NCBI GenBank assembly: GCA_900557435.1
Contig: USSH01000111.1
Location: 1-7,581, forward strand
Direction: 5' to 3'
DNA: 7,581 nucleotides
DNA from: an uncultured Coprococcus sp.
GTDB lineage: Bacteria > Bacillota > Clostridia > Lachnospirales > Lachnospiraceae
The translations under genes and the position numbers were made by a program. Below, one piece after another: positions 1 to 6,070 of the stretch (position 1 is its first letter; each line of letters opens with the position of its first letter). The notes beneath the pieces are model-generated. The model had not been told where the DNA came from. It worked only from the letters and a program-made list of their open reading frames with translations, and made no database searches.

Positions 1-1
1 C

Positions 2-49
2 CGTTTTGTATATATAATGGGTGAAAGAGCATGGAGGTATGGATATTGA
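2..49 (+). CDS. 3' end of an upstream gene (partial, unidentified)
   Basis: The frame starting at base 2 is open from the window edge to a TGA at 47-49. It would encode a C-terminal tail RFVYIMGERAWRYGY. Its stop overlaps the proposed TTG start (46-48) of the next gene as TTGA, a common arrangement for translationally coupled genes. The reading is short and not unique: frame 1 is also open up to a TGA at 22-24. In Firmicutes, DUF4097 genes often follow a PadR-type regulator and a DUF1700 membrane protein, so a DUF1700-like gene is a reasonable guess. The 15 residues visible are too few to confirm any family. Confidence 0.35.
   Translation, partial: RFVYIMGERAWRYGY
33..38 (+). promoter_or_regulatory. 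Strong Shine-Dalgarno site that decides the start of the DUF4097 gene
   Basis: GGAGGT lies 7-8 bases before an in-frame TTG at 46. The upstream in-frame ATG at 31 has only GAAAGAG ending one base before it, which is too close. The site therefore favours TTG at 46 over ATG at 31. Confidence 0.55.
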
Positions 50-987
50 AAGCAGCCAAATGGATAATGCGGGCGATAGTAGTGCTTGCGGTGTGCGCCA
101 TAATTGGAGTAACAGCGACATCTGCGATACTTGGGTATAAGGCCGGTAGAGAGATAAAGGAAGAAAAAAAGTCGGATGCAAAAAGTTCATATGAAGAAAA
201 AGCTGTGGATATACCGGAGATTTTTGATAATATAGATATACAGGCTGCAAATGATATGGATGTGGATATCCAGTCCTCTGCTGATGGCAAATGTCATGTG
301 TATTACTATGATTCTGATCAGGTTGTACATTCTGTTTATGTGGACAATGACACGTTCGTGATATCGTGTGATGATCAGCGGACGTTTGGATCTGATATAG
401 GATTCGGAGAGGACCCATATATAACGGTTGAGATTCCGGCAAGAAAATATGACTCTGTCAAAGTGACATCGGAGTCTGGACAGATTTCGGCAAGTCAGAC
501 ACTCAGATGTAAGGAACTGGAAGTGGCGGAGGACAAAGGAAATATGTACCTGGTGAATGTCGAGGCGGATACGGTCAGATTGACAAATAAGTCAGGGGAT
601 GTGAGCCTGGCCACGTTGAAGGTGAAGAATCTTTATTATGAAGGTAAAAGTGGAGATCTTTCAGTTATAAATGTCACTGCGGATAATATAAGTTTCAGTG
701 TTGGAGATGGAAAGTTCGAGGGCTACAACCTGCTGGCAAATAAGACAGCGGCGTATGAGTCGGGAAAAGGCGACATATTGGTAGAAGGTTGTGACAGTCC
801 TGAATTTTTATTTGCATCTGTGAAGGGGAATATATATGCGACTTTGCTTTCTCCGAAACAGATAAAAGTCGACAGCCAGGGCGGAGACGTGGATATTCCG
901 GAAGCCACAGAAAAGTCGAATGGAATCTGTGATGTGACGACTGATTCGGGGGAAGTTTCGATCAAGTATGTAGATGATTCGGAATAA
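46..987 (+). CDS. Membrane-anchored DUF4097-family beta-repeat protein
   Basis: This is a 313-residue protein if started at TTG 46, or 318 residues from ATG 31. A basic N-terminus (KAAKWIMR) precedes one hydrophobic segment at about residues 10-30. A charged Lys/Glu-rich linker runs to about residue 55. The rest is a chain of short beta-strand repeats such as SESGQISAS, NKSGDVSLA, GKSGDLSVI, GKGDILVEG and TDSGEVSIKY. The recurring S-G-D/E-[IV] turn is typical of the DUF4097 putative-adhesin fold, a right-handed beta-helix-like domain. Topology predicts one membrane anchor with the repeat domain outside the cell. The family has no established enzymatic role; members often sit beside PadR/DUF1700 genes and have been linked to envelope functions, so the role here is inferred. 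The GNAT gene follows 45 bases downstream on the same strand. Confidence 0.8.
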   Translation: MKAAKWIMRAIVVLAVCAIIGVTATSAILGYKAGREIKEEKKSDAKSSYEEKAVDIPEIFDNIDIQAANDMDVDIQSSADGKCHVYYYDSDQVVHSVYVDNDTFVISCDDQRTFGSDIGFGEDPYITVEIPARKYDSVKVTSESGQISASQTLRCKELEVAEDKGNMYLVNVEADTVRLTNKSGDVSLATLKVKNLYYEGKSGDLSVINVTADNISFSVGDGKFEGYNLLANKTAAYESGKGDILVEGCDSPEFLFASVKGNIYATLLSPKQIKVDSQGGDVDIPEATEKSNGICDVTTDSGEVSIKYVDDSE

Positions 988-1032
988 ACGACGTAGATAA
1001 AAGCAATTGAACAAATAACAGAGGAATGACCA

Positions 1033-1563
1033 ATGGAATTAGATTTTGTGGAAGCAGTAGAATATAAAAAACAGGTAAAGGAGCTGTTCATATCAGCGTT
1101 TCCAAGGGAGGAGAGACCGCCGATGTGGATGCTGATGAAACGGTGCAGACAGGGAAAAGCAAACTTTTGTGCTGTTCTGGATTCGGGAAAGTTCGTCGGC
1201 CTCACGTATGTGATAGGTAGTGATCAGGTCAAGACGTTGATGTTTCTGGCCGTAGCGGAGGATGCCCGAGATGGCGGTTATGGAACAAAGATACTCAGCA
1301 GTGTTCATGAGAAATATAAGGATGTAAAGCTCTTTCTCAATATAGAACCGCTAGATAAGAATGCACCGAATTATGAACAGAGATGCCGAAGGAAGGCTTT
1401 TTATAACAGAAATGGTTTGGATCTTCTGGATTATCAGGTGAGAGAAGCCGGTGTTACTTATGAGATGCTCACCTACGGTGAGTATGTGACCAGGGAAGAG
1501 TATGAAGATGTAATGAAAATCATGTACGGATCTCATTTATATAAGATAATAAAACGTATGTGA
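1033..1563 (+). CDS. GNAT-family N-acetyltransferase
   Basis: This 176-residue protein is of the usual size for a single GNAT domain. Motif A is visible as FLAVAEDARDGGYGTKIL at about residues 71-88. R79-D-G-G-Y-G84 matches the [QR]xxGx[GA] loop that binds the acetyl-CoA pyrophosphate. Downstream, RKAFYNRNGLDLLDY (about 120-134) matches the motif B region with its conserved Phe-Tyr and Gly. AFPREERPP near residue 22 is seen in a clostridial GNAT subgroup. The family transfers an acetyl group from acetyl-CoA to an amine; the substrate here cannot be read from sequence. No signal peptide or membrane segment is present, so it should be cytoplasmic. AGAGG at 1020-1024 sits 8 bases before the ATG. 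It follows the DUF4097 gene by 45 bases and may share its transcript. Confidence 0.85.
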   Translation: MELDFVEAVEYKKQVKELFISAFPREERPPMWMLMKRCRQGKANFCAVLDSGKFVGLTYVIGSDQVKTLMFLAVAEDARDGGYGTKILSSVHEKYKDVKLFLNIEPLDKNAPNYEQRCRRKAFYNRNGLDLLDYQVREAGVTYEMLTYGEYVTREEYEDVMKIMYGSHLYKIIKRM

Positions 1564-1626
1564 GATGGCGATGAGCGGAATGCTAAAATTGGGCAATGCA
1601 AATGTGGCAAGTATATAAGTATTAGA

Positions 1627-1633
1627 AAAGAGG
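1627..1633 (+). promoter_or_regulatory. Shine-Dalgarno site that decides the YwlG-family start
   Basis: AAAGAGG ends at 1633. The first in-frame ATG (1635) is only one base away, while the second (1641) lies 7 bases downstream, the normal spacing. Translation is therefore assigned to ATG 1641. Confidence 0.6.
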
Positions 1634-1640
1634 CATGATC

Positions 1641-2468
1641 ATGAAGGTTAAGATTGTACAGAAAAAAGATGAATATTCGATGGAATATAATATAGGAGAT
1701 GTTCTCGAGGTGGACAGTACATGGTATGGTGGCGTCACCGTGTTGGGAAAGACGGGAGTTCCGGTATCTATAGACAAGGATGAGTACGAGGAGATTCAGT
1801 CGGCTGAAACTGCTGTACAGGAAAATGCAGAGAGTAAGGATAAGGCAGCAGTTCAGGGGGAAGCTCATGAAGGCGGTTTGAAACCGAAGGGCGCAGGAGT
1901 TTCAACAGAGAAGTTTGGACATCTGGTAGAGATAGAACAAGAGGTCCGCGGTGCGGTCCGAGATCTCATGGCTGTGGCAAATCTTGAGCCTGGAGATGTG
2001 CTTGTAGTTGGCTGTTCGTCCAGCGAAGTGGCAAATATGAGGATAGGTTCATTTTCTAGTGAGGAGATTGGCAAATGCATAGCATCTGCGATACTTGATG
2101 AACTGGCTGGAACAGGAATATACATGGCAGCTCAGTGTTGTGAACATCTGAATAGAGCGGTAATAATCGAGAAAGAATATGCGAAGGAGAATAGGATTCC
2201 GATAGTGAATGTTGTGCCGCAGCTAAAAGCGGGGGGTTCATTTGCAACAGCAGCATACGCAGATATGAAAGCCCCTGTTGCAATCGAATATATACAGGCC
2301 CAGGCTGGAATTGATATCGGAGATACTCTGATAGGCATGCATCTTGCGCCGGTGGCTGTTCCGGTTAGAACAGAGCACAGCATGGTTGGCGGAGCGCATG
2401 TGGTCATGGCGAGAACCAGGGCAAAGTATATAGGCGGAATAAGAGCGGGATACAGAGAAGATATATAA
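1641..2468 (+). CDS. UPF0340/YwlG-family protein (DUF436, TIGR01440) with an extra N-terminal domain
   Basis: This is a 275-residue protein. Residues about 92-270 match the YwlG/UPF0340 family, which is normally about 180 residues. Marks include GDVLVVGCSSSEV (118-130), AAQCCEHLNRA (163-173), PQLKAGGSFATAAY (193-206) and the run from DIGDTLIGMHL into APVAVPVR (225-243). Family members are cytosolic and their biochemical function is not established. Ahead of this is an extra module: residues 1-52 look like a small beta-rich domain (YNIGDVLEVDSTWYGGV, about 16-32). It is joined by a charged, Ala/Glu/Lys-rich flexible linker at about 53-90. I do not recognise the N-terminal module with certainty; its spacing resembles small SH3-like barrels. 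The gene follows the GNAT gene by 77 bases. Its stop codon lies inside the first unit of a tandem repeat. Confidence 0.85.
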   Translation: MKVKIVQKKDEYSMEYNIGDVLEVDSTWYGGVTVLGKTGVPVSIDKDEYEEIQSAETAVQENAESKDKAAVQGEAHEGGLKPKGAGVSTEKFGHLVEIEQEVRGAVRDLMAVANLEPGDVLVVGCSSSEVANMRIGSFSSEEIGKCIASAILDELAGTGIYMAAQCCEHLNRAVIIEKEYAKENRIPIVNVVPQLKAGGSFATAAYADMKAPVAIEYIQAQAGIDIGDTLIGMHLAPVAVPVRTEHSMVGGAHVVMARTRAKYIGGIRAGYREDI

Positions 2469-2519
2469 TAGAAAAGACATATAATAGAGAAGATATGTAA
2501 TAGAGAAAGATATGTAATA
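2455..2519 (+). repeat. Four tandem copies of a 16-17 bp unit spanning a stop codon
   Basis: The units at 2455-2470, 2471-2486, 2487-2502 and 2503-2519 all fit GARAAGAYATRTAATA; the fourth has one extra A. The first unit contains the last codons and TAA stop of the YwlG-family gene (TAA at 2466-2468), and the remaining copies fill the spacer before the HAD gene. The 16-bp period is not a multiple of three, so loss of a copy would not extend the protein cleanly. Each unit also carries a TATAAT- or TGTAAT-like hexamer, but I see no convincing -35 partner. Confidence 0.8.
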
Positions 2520-2583
2520 AAAGCATGTAGAGCCCAGACACCTGTGTTTGAAAGAGATTTATATTTATACGAGGAGAGACAGC

Positions 2584-3330
2584 ATGTACGATAACATAAT
2601 ATTTGACTTATACGGAACACTTATAGACATACATACAGACGAGGAAGATATAGCAGTATGGAAGCAAATGTGTGAATTTTATGCCCGGTATGGCGTTAAG
2701 TATAATCCGGCGGGACTCAGATCCAGATATAAGAGACAGGTGAGGCGTGCTGAACAAGCCATGGCAAAGAAAAAATATAAATTCCCAGAGATACAGATTC
2801 TTGATGTGTTTGAGCAATTGACAAAAAAGAAAGATCAGGATGCTGATGAATGTGCTGAACTTACAGTGAAAGCTGCGCAGGAGTTCAGACAGATATCCAC
2901 AGAGTATATAAGACTTTATCCTGGAGTAAAGGAAATGCTTGGAAAGCTTCGTGATGCTGGAAAAAAACTATATGTCCTTTCCAATGCACAGAGAGTGTTT
3001 ACGCTGCCTGAGATTCAGAAACTTGGAATAGAAGAATACTTTACAGATATATCACTGTCTTCAGACTTTGGTGCAATGAAGCCGGATGCGACATTTTATC
3101 AGCAGATGCTTGACAGAAACCACATCAATCCGAACAGAACAATAATGGTTGGAAATGATGCGGTATGTGATATCATGGCGGCGAGACAAGCGAGACTTCA
3201 TACTTGTTATATCCATTCAAATATCTCTCCGGTGGATGATGCAGAAAGAGACATAAAGGCTGACATCATGTTGGAAAAATCTGATATGGCAGAGCTTTGC
3301 GAAAAGCTGCTGGGCAGTGGACAGGAATGA
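2584..3330 (+). CDS. HAD-superfamily hydrolase (haloacid dehalogenase/phosphatase type)
   Basis: The 248-residue protein has all four HAD motifs. Motif I is IIFDLYGTL with nucleophile D8. Motif II is YVLSNAQ with S133. Motif III is GAMKPD with K166. Motif IV is MVGNDAVCDIMAA with D192 and D196. A helical cap lies at about residues 20-105, as in subfamily I (C1 cap). The position two after the nucleophile is Tyr10 rather than the Asp that acts as general acid/base in most HAD phosphatases. This DxYGTL form is typical of L-2-haloacid dehalogenases and relatives, so the substrate is uncertain. The start at ATG 2584 is chosen because GAGGAG (2571-2576) precedes it by 7 bases and motif I then falls at its usual place. 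An upstream in-frame TTG at 2548 has no Shine-Dalgarno site. The gene is convergent with panD, with 19 bases between the two stops. Confidence 0.85.
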   Translation: MYDNIIFDLYGTLIDIHTDEEDIAVWKQMCEFYARYGVKYNPAGLRSRYKRQVRRAEQAMAKKKYKFPEIQILDVFEQLTKKKDQDADECAELTVKAAQEFRQISTEYIRLYPGVKEMLGKLRDAGKKLYVLSNAQRVFTLPEIQKLGIEEYFTDISLSSDFGAMKPDATFYQQMLDRNHINPNRTIMVGNDAVCDIMAARQARLHTCYIHSNISPVDDAERDIKADIMLEKSDMAELCEKLLGSGQE

Positions 3331-3349
3331 TGGAACGGATACTTTGTGT

Positions 3350-3736
3350 TTAACTGAACAGTTCACCATGCTTTTCGTAATCGGTTATTCTGGATATGGA
3401 ATTGTCGTCATTCACGAAAACTACCTTTGGGGTGTGGCTTTTGGCTTCCTCAGGGGTCATAGACGCATAGCACATGAGGATTATGTGGTCACCAAGCTGA
3501 ACCTGTCTGGCTGCTGCTCCATTCAGACACATAACGCCAGATCCCGGCTCGCCAGCAATGGTGTATGTTTCGAAACGATTGCCGTTTTCTATATCTACTA
3601 TCTGAACAAGCTCATATTCAAGAATTCCCGCAGCTTTCAGAAGCTCAGAATCTACGGTAATACTTCCAACATAGTTAAGCTCGGCCTGAGTTACAACAGC
3701 TCTGTGAATTTTGCTCTTTAACATTGTGATATTCAT
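3350..3736 (-). CDS. panD: Aspartate 1-decarboxylase (PanD proenzyme)
   Basis: This is a 128-residue pyruvoyl-dependent enzyme that decarboxylates L-aspartate to beta-alanine for pantothenate and CoA synthesis in the cytoplasm. The start [20 protein letters not shown] aligns without gaps to the known E. coli PanD start (MIRTMLQGK...). The self-cleavage site is Y22-V-G24-S25, where S25 becomes the pyruvoyl group. Other conserved residues fall at the expected positions: K9, H11, R54, Y58 and N72 in LNGAAA. ATG at 3736 is preceded by AGAAAGG at 8 bases. An in-frame ATG at 3787 would add 17 non-family residues and has no Shine-Dalgarno site. The panB and panC genes are not in this window, so panD appears monocistronic here. 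Its leader contains a terminator-like hairpin, and its promoter overlaps that of the divergent gene. Confidence 0.95.
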   Translation of the reverse strand: MNITMLKSKIHRAVVTQAELNYVGSITVDSELLKAAGILEYELVQIVDIENGNRFETYTIAGEPGSGVMCLNGAAARQVQLGDHIILMCYASMTPEEAKSHTPKVVFVNDDNSISRITDYEKHGELFS

Positions 3737-3828
3737 TAGTTTTGCCTTTCTGCTGCCACCTGAAACGAACCTGGCAGTCTGGTCCATTTTATTTGTTATT
3801 ATTAATGAAGATAACCTGTTTATAAAAT

Positions 3829-3872
3829 AAAAAAGGGTATTAGCTTAATGATCAAAATATCTTATATACCCT
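3829..3872 (-). terminator. Intrinsic-terminator-like hairpin in the panD leader (possible attenuator)
   Basis: Read on the minus strand, AGGGTAT (3872-3866) pairs perfectly with ATACCCT (3840-3834) across a 25-base loop. A T-rich tract TTTTTATTTT follows directly (3833 down to about 3824). An A-rich stretch lies 5' of the stem (AAACAC). This is the layout of a weak rho-independent terminator. It lies between the predicted panD promoter and the panD start, and no other minus-strand gene ends here. Premature termination of the panD transcript is therefore the simplest reading. The stem is only 7 bp with a large loop, so strength is uncertain. On the plus strand there is no U-tract. Confidence 0.5.
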
Positions 3873-3888
3873 AGTGTTTGTCGCAATT

Positions 3889-3916
3889 ATAATATCATAA
3901 ATTGACGATATTGCAA
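3889..3916 (-). promoter_or_regulatory. Predicted sigma-A promoter for panD
   Basis: On the minus strand, -35 TTGCAA (3916-3911) and -10 TATTAT (3894-3889) are separated by 16 bases; an overlapping TATAAT lies at 3891-3886. Transcription would start near 3881 and give a leader of about 145 bases before the panD ATG. The element overlaps the plus-strand promoter at 3902-3929. Confidence 0.5.
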
Positions 3917-3929
3917 CAGGAAATAAAAT
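3902..3929 (+). promoter_or_regulatory. Predicted sigma-A promoter for the hydrolase-methyltransferase gene
   Basis: TTGACG (3902-3907) and TAAAAT (3924-3929) are spaced by 16 bases, each one mismatch from consensus. Transcription would start near 3936, leaving a leader of about 80 bases. The two divergent promoters share 15 bases, so RNA polymerase probably cannot occupy both at once. Confidence 0.6.
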
Positions 3930-3948
3930 CATTTCTTGATTATGTGGG

Positions 3949-3990
3949 GCACATGTGCAAAAATAATTGCAGGAGAATGCAGGCTGCAAT
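3949..3990 (+). promoter_or_regulatory. Leader with a palindrome and a 7-bp hairpin ahead of the fusion gene
   Basis: Just downstream of the predicted start site lies a perfect 10-bp palindrome, GCACATGTGC (3949-3958). Next comes an inverted repeat ATTGCAG (3966-3972) / CTGCAAT (3984-3990) with an 11-base loop. The Shine-Dalgarno region follows at 4002-4011. The palindrome could be an operator half-site pair or an RNA hairpin. No known riboswitch class is recognised. Confidence 0.3.
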
Positions 3991-4017
3991 GTCTGTTGAT
4001 AGAGGGAAAGGTGTGTA

Positions 4018-5769
4018 ATGGGAAGTCAGAATTATTTAAGCATGGCATTTGAAAAAATGGGGCATATCATGCTTGATGACATGAGGATGAAAGCTTCAGA
4101 TATATATAAACTGTCGATAAAAAAACAGAATAAGCAAGACTATAACCCTCCGGCATACAACGAGAATAAGATAAATATCCGTTCAGTATTTGAAAAAGGC
4201 GGGATGTGTTTTTATGTGATTCCGAAGGCACAGAATGCAAAAAAGGTGAAAGAATATTTTTTCTATCTGCATGGTGGCGGGTTTGTTTCGCAGATAAGTC
4301 ACAATGAGTGGAGATTTGTTATTGATACGGTTGAAAGTACAGGATATGGTGCGGTTGTGCCGATATATCCGATCGCACCGGAGCACTCCGTAAAAGAGGC
4401 TGTGGATATGCTGTCGGGAGCGTATGAGAAGCTTTGCGAGAAAGAGGCAACTGACAGAATAGTGTTACTCGGCAATTCATCGGGGGCATGTCTGGCATTG
4501 TCTACGGCAATCCGGTTATGGCAAAACGGAATCAGAAGACCGGACAAGCTTGTTCTTTGCTCGCCAGTGCTCGACACAGAGTTTACGGACACGGAGCTGG
4601 AGATGGAGATGAGCGACCGTCACAGATTTGTGTATGGCTACTATTATACGGCGGAGATAAGGAGCTTCCTGAGACAGTACTGGGTGAAAGAATCAAAAGG
4701 ATGCATGGATCTGACGAGCCCTGTATATTCGGATCTGACCGATATATGTGACGAGATGGCGATATTTACAGTGGATGAAGACATGCTTAATTGCTATGCA
4801 AGAAAGCTGTATGACAACGTAAAAAGGACGAGTACGAAGGTCAATTTTTATCAGTATTATTCAGTTGTACATGATTACTTTGAGCATCCACACATACCTG
4901 AGTGCAAGGCTATAATGAAGAAGGTAGTTGAGAGTGTAAAAGGAGACTCTGATTTTGTGCCTGCGGACATCGAGAATGATATATGGTGCAGGGCGATGAT
5001 GGCAGAGCGTTATCCAAAGCTTTATGAGGATATGGAATCTATCAGGCTGGCAGACAAGATCGGGATTGAGCACAAGAACAGAAATTCCCAGTATACATTC
5101 TATGACAGAATAGTTATCATGGAGAGGCTGGTTGCTATGGACAGGCGTGTGAGAAATTTCATTAATAGATATGCGGATGGGATAGTGGTCAATGTGGGTT
5201 CGGAACTTGATACGATGTTCAGCCGAATGGATAATGGGCGCATAAAATGGTTTAATGTGGATTTGCCAGAGAGAATCGAACTCCGCAGAAAATATATGGA
5301 TACGCGTGACAGGGAGATCAATATCGGCGATAACATATTTGATTACAGATGGCTTGATCAGATATCAAAACCGAGGGACACTGCGATATTATTTGTTCTA
5401 TATGATATGACAAAGTATTTTGACAAGGAGAGATTCAGAGAATTCCTTGATGCGGTATGGCACAAATATCCTGGTGCAGAGGTGGTATTTGATGCAAAAA
5501 ATTCAGTGGCAAAACACATGTGGAACAGAAGTGTGTTTATGGGAAGAAATAAAGGTACAATGTTGCGATTCAGTATAGATAACTGTACAAGTCTTATGTA
5601 TGATTGGAATATAAAATATAAAATATTGTACGACAGCACTATATTTAACAGTGACGATCTGGAAAGAATGATATCATCCAGGGAGGCTAGAAAGTTCAGA
5701 CATTCGATCAAGAATAAATATGACAAGATTGTACATCTACGTCTGGGAACGGAACACTTCCTTGTCTGA
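4018..5769 (+). CDS. Two-domain protein: HSL-type alpha/beta hydrolase fused to a PPM/LCM-like methyltransferase domain
   Basis: This is a 583-residue protein. Residues about 50-310 form an alpha/beta hydrolase of the hormone-sensitive-lipase group (Abhydrolase_3). H85-GGG-F89 is the oxyanion hole, YPIAPEHS (117-124) is the family motif, and G-N-S154-S-G is the nucleophile elbow. Likely triad partners are D255 in DEDMLN and H285 in VVHDYF. This half should be an active carboxylesterase or deacetylase; the substrate is unknown. Residues about 322-545 resemble class I SAM-dependent methyltransferases of the PPM/LCM O-methyltransferase group (TFYDRIVIMERLVAMD at 360-375, GRIKWFNVDLPERIELRRK at 407-425). 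However, the usual GAGLDTR SAM loop reads G394-SELDTM, and the usual AEGLLMYF segment reads VLYDMTKYF (460-468), so methyl transfer is doubtful. There is no signal peptide, so it is probably cytoplasmic. Start: AAAGG at 4007-4011 lies 6 bases before the ATG. It appears to be a single-gene transcript. Confidence 0.85.
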   Translation: MGSQNYLSMAFEKMGHIMLDDMRMKASDIYKLSIKKQNKQDYNPPAYNENKINIRSVFEKGGMCFYVIPKAQNAKKVKEYFFYLHGGGFVSQISHNEWRFVIDTVESTGYGAVVPIYPIAPEHSVKEAVDMLSGAYEKLCEKEATDRIVLLGNSSGACLALSTAIRLWQNGIRRPDKLVLCSPVLDTEFTDTELEMEMSDRHRFVYGYYYTAEIRSFLRQYWVKESKGCMDLTSPVYSDLTDICDEMAIFTVDEDMLNCYARKLYDNVKRTSTKVNFYQYYSVVHDYFEHPHIPECKAIMKKVVESVKGDSDFVPADIENDIWCRAMMAERYPKLYEDMESIRLADKIGIEHKNRNSQYTFYDRIVIMERLVAMDRRVRNFINRYADGIVVNVGSELDTMFSRMDNGRIKWFNVDLPERIELRRKYMDTRDREINIGDNIFDYRWLDQISKPRDTAILFVLYDMTKYFDKERFREFLDAVWHKYPGAEVVFDAKNSVAKHMWNRSVFMGRNKGTMLRFSIDNCTSLMYDWNIKYKILYDSTIFNSDDLERMISSREARKFRHSIKNKYDKIVHLRLGTEHFLV

Positions 5770-5870
5770 GATCCTTTGGCGTAGCTGAGTTGCGACCGGC
5801 TGCGTAAGCCTGAAAACAAGAGAATGCCGCGGTTATGTGAGACTGCCTGCAATATGTCAGGAAAATTAAT

Positions 5871-5899
5871 ACGACAATCGTTCTTTATGCTGGTACAAT
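5871..5899 (+). promoter_or_regulatory. Extended -10 promoter for the GH25 gene
   Basis: TGGTACAAT (5891-5899) is an extended -10 element. ACGACA (5871-5876) lies 17 bases upstream as a partial -35. The start site would be near 5906, giving a leader of about 165 bases that includes the 15-bp repeats. Confidence 0.5.
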
Positions 5900-5943
5900 A
5901 ATAGCGCAATAGTTATAAGTGAGGCAGAGAACATACAAATACA

Positions 5944-5981
5944 GACTCGGCAAATATAGGCTCAGCAAATATAGACTCATA
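5944..5981 (+). repeat. 15-bp tandem repeat in the GH25 leader
   Basis: GACTCGGCAAATATA (5944-5958) and GGCTCAGCAAATATA (5959-5973) differ at two positions. A third partial copy starts GACTCA at 5974. In the frame beginning at GTG 5919 these encode KYRLG-KYRLS-KYRLI. Further downstream, ATACAAAGA recurs at 6003 and 6028, so the leader looks built from repeated purine-rich pieces. Confidence 0.7.
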
Positions 5982-6070
5982 CAGAAAATATATCAACAAA
6001 GCATACAAAGAAGACACATAAAGAAAATATACAAAGACACAAAAGCTAGACAGAAAGAGACGGTATCATT

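Larger units (their letters stand above)
5770..6070 (+). other. 301-base intergenic region between the fusion gene and GH25
   Basis: The first ~100 bases are of mixed composition. They contain a weak stem GCGTAGC (5779-5785 area) / GCTGCGT near 5799 with two G-U pairs, not followed by a T-tract, so I do not call a terminator. The middle holds an extended -10 promoter (5871-5899). From about 5920 to 6060 the plus strand is very A-rich and T-poor, including a 15-bp tandem repeat. A GTG-initiated frame (5919-6089) runs open through this stretch but has no Shine-Dalgarno site. No known RNA family is recognised. Confidence 0.5.

Noticed and set aside
13..18. TATAAT hexamer as a promoter for the DUF4097 gene
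   Set aside because: A start site here would fall almost on the start codon, and the -35 region lies outside the window. It is more likely the coding tail of the upstream gene.
1589..1617. TTGGGC-17-TATATA as a promoter before the YwlG-family gene
   Set aside because: The -35 matches only half the consensus in an AT-rich spacer. It is not strong enough to list as a feature.
3317..3721. 134-residue plus-strand frame opposite panD
   Set aside because: It is the antisense shadow of panD, whose family residues and cleavage site are unmistakable on the minus strand.
4488..4751. 87-residue frame inside the fusion gene
   Set aside because: It is a +1/+2 frame shadow of the hydrolase domain with no homology features.
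5779..5806. Stem after the fusion gene as a rho-independent terminator
   Set aside because: It has two G-U pairs, a 13-base loop and no following T-tract.
5358..5909. 183-residue minus-strand frame over the end of the fusion gene
   Set aside because: It has no recognisable domain, an unusual Ser/Leu/Arg-rich composition, and lies mostly opposite the methyltransferase-like coding region.
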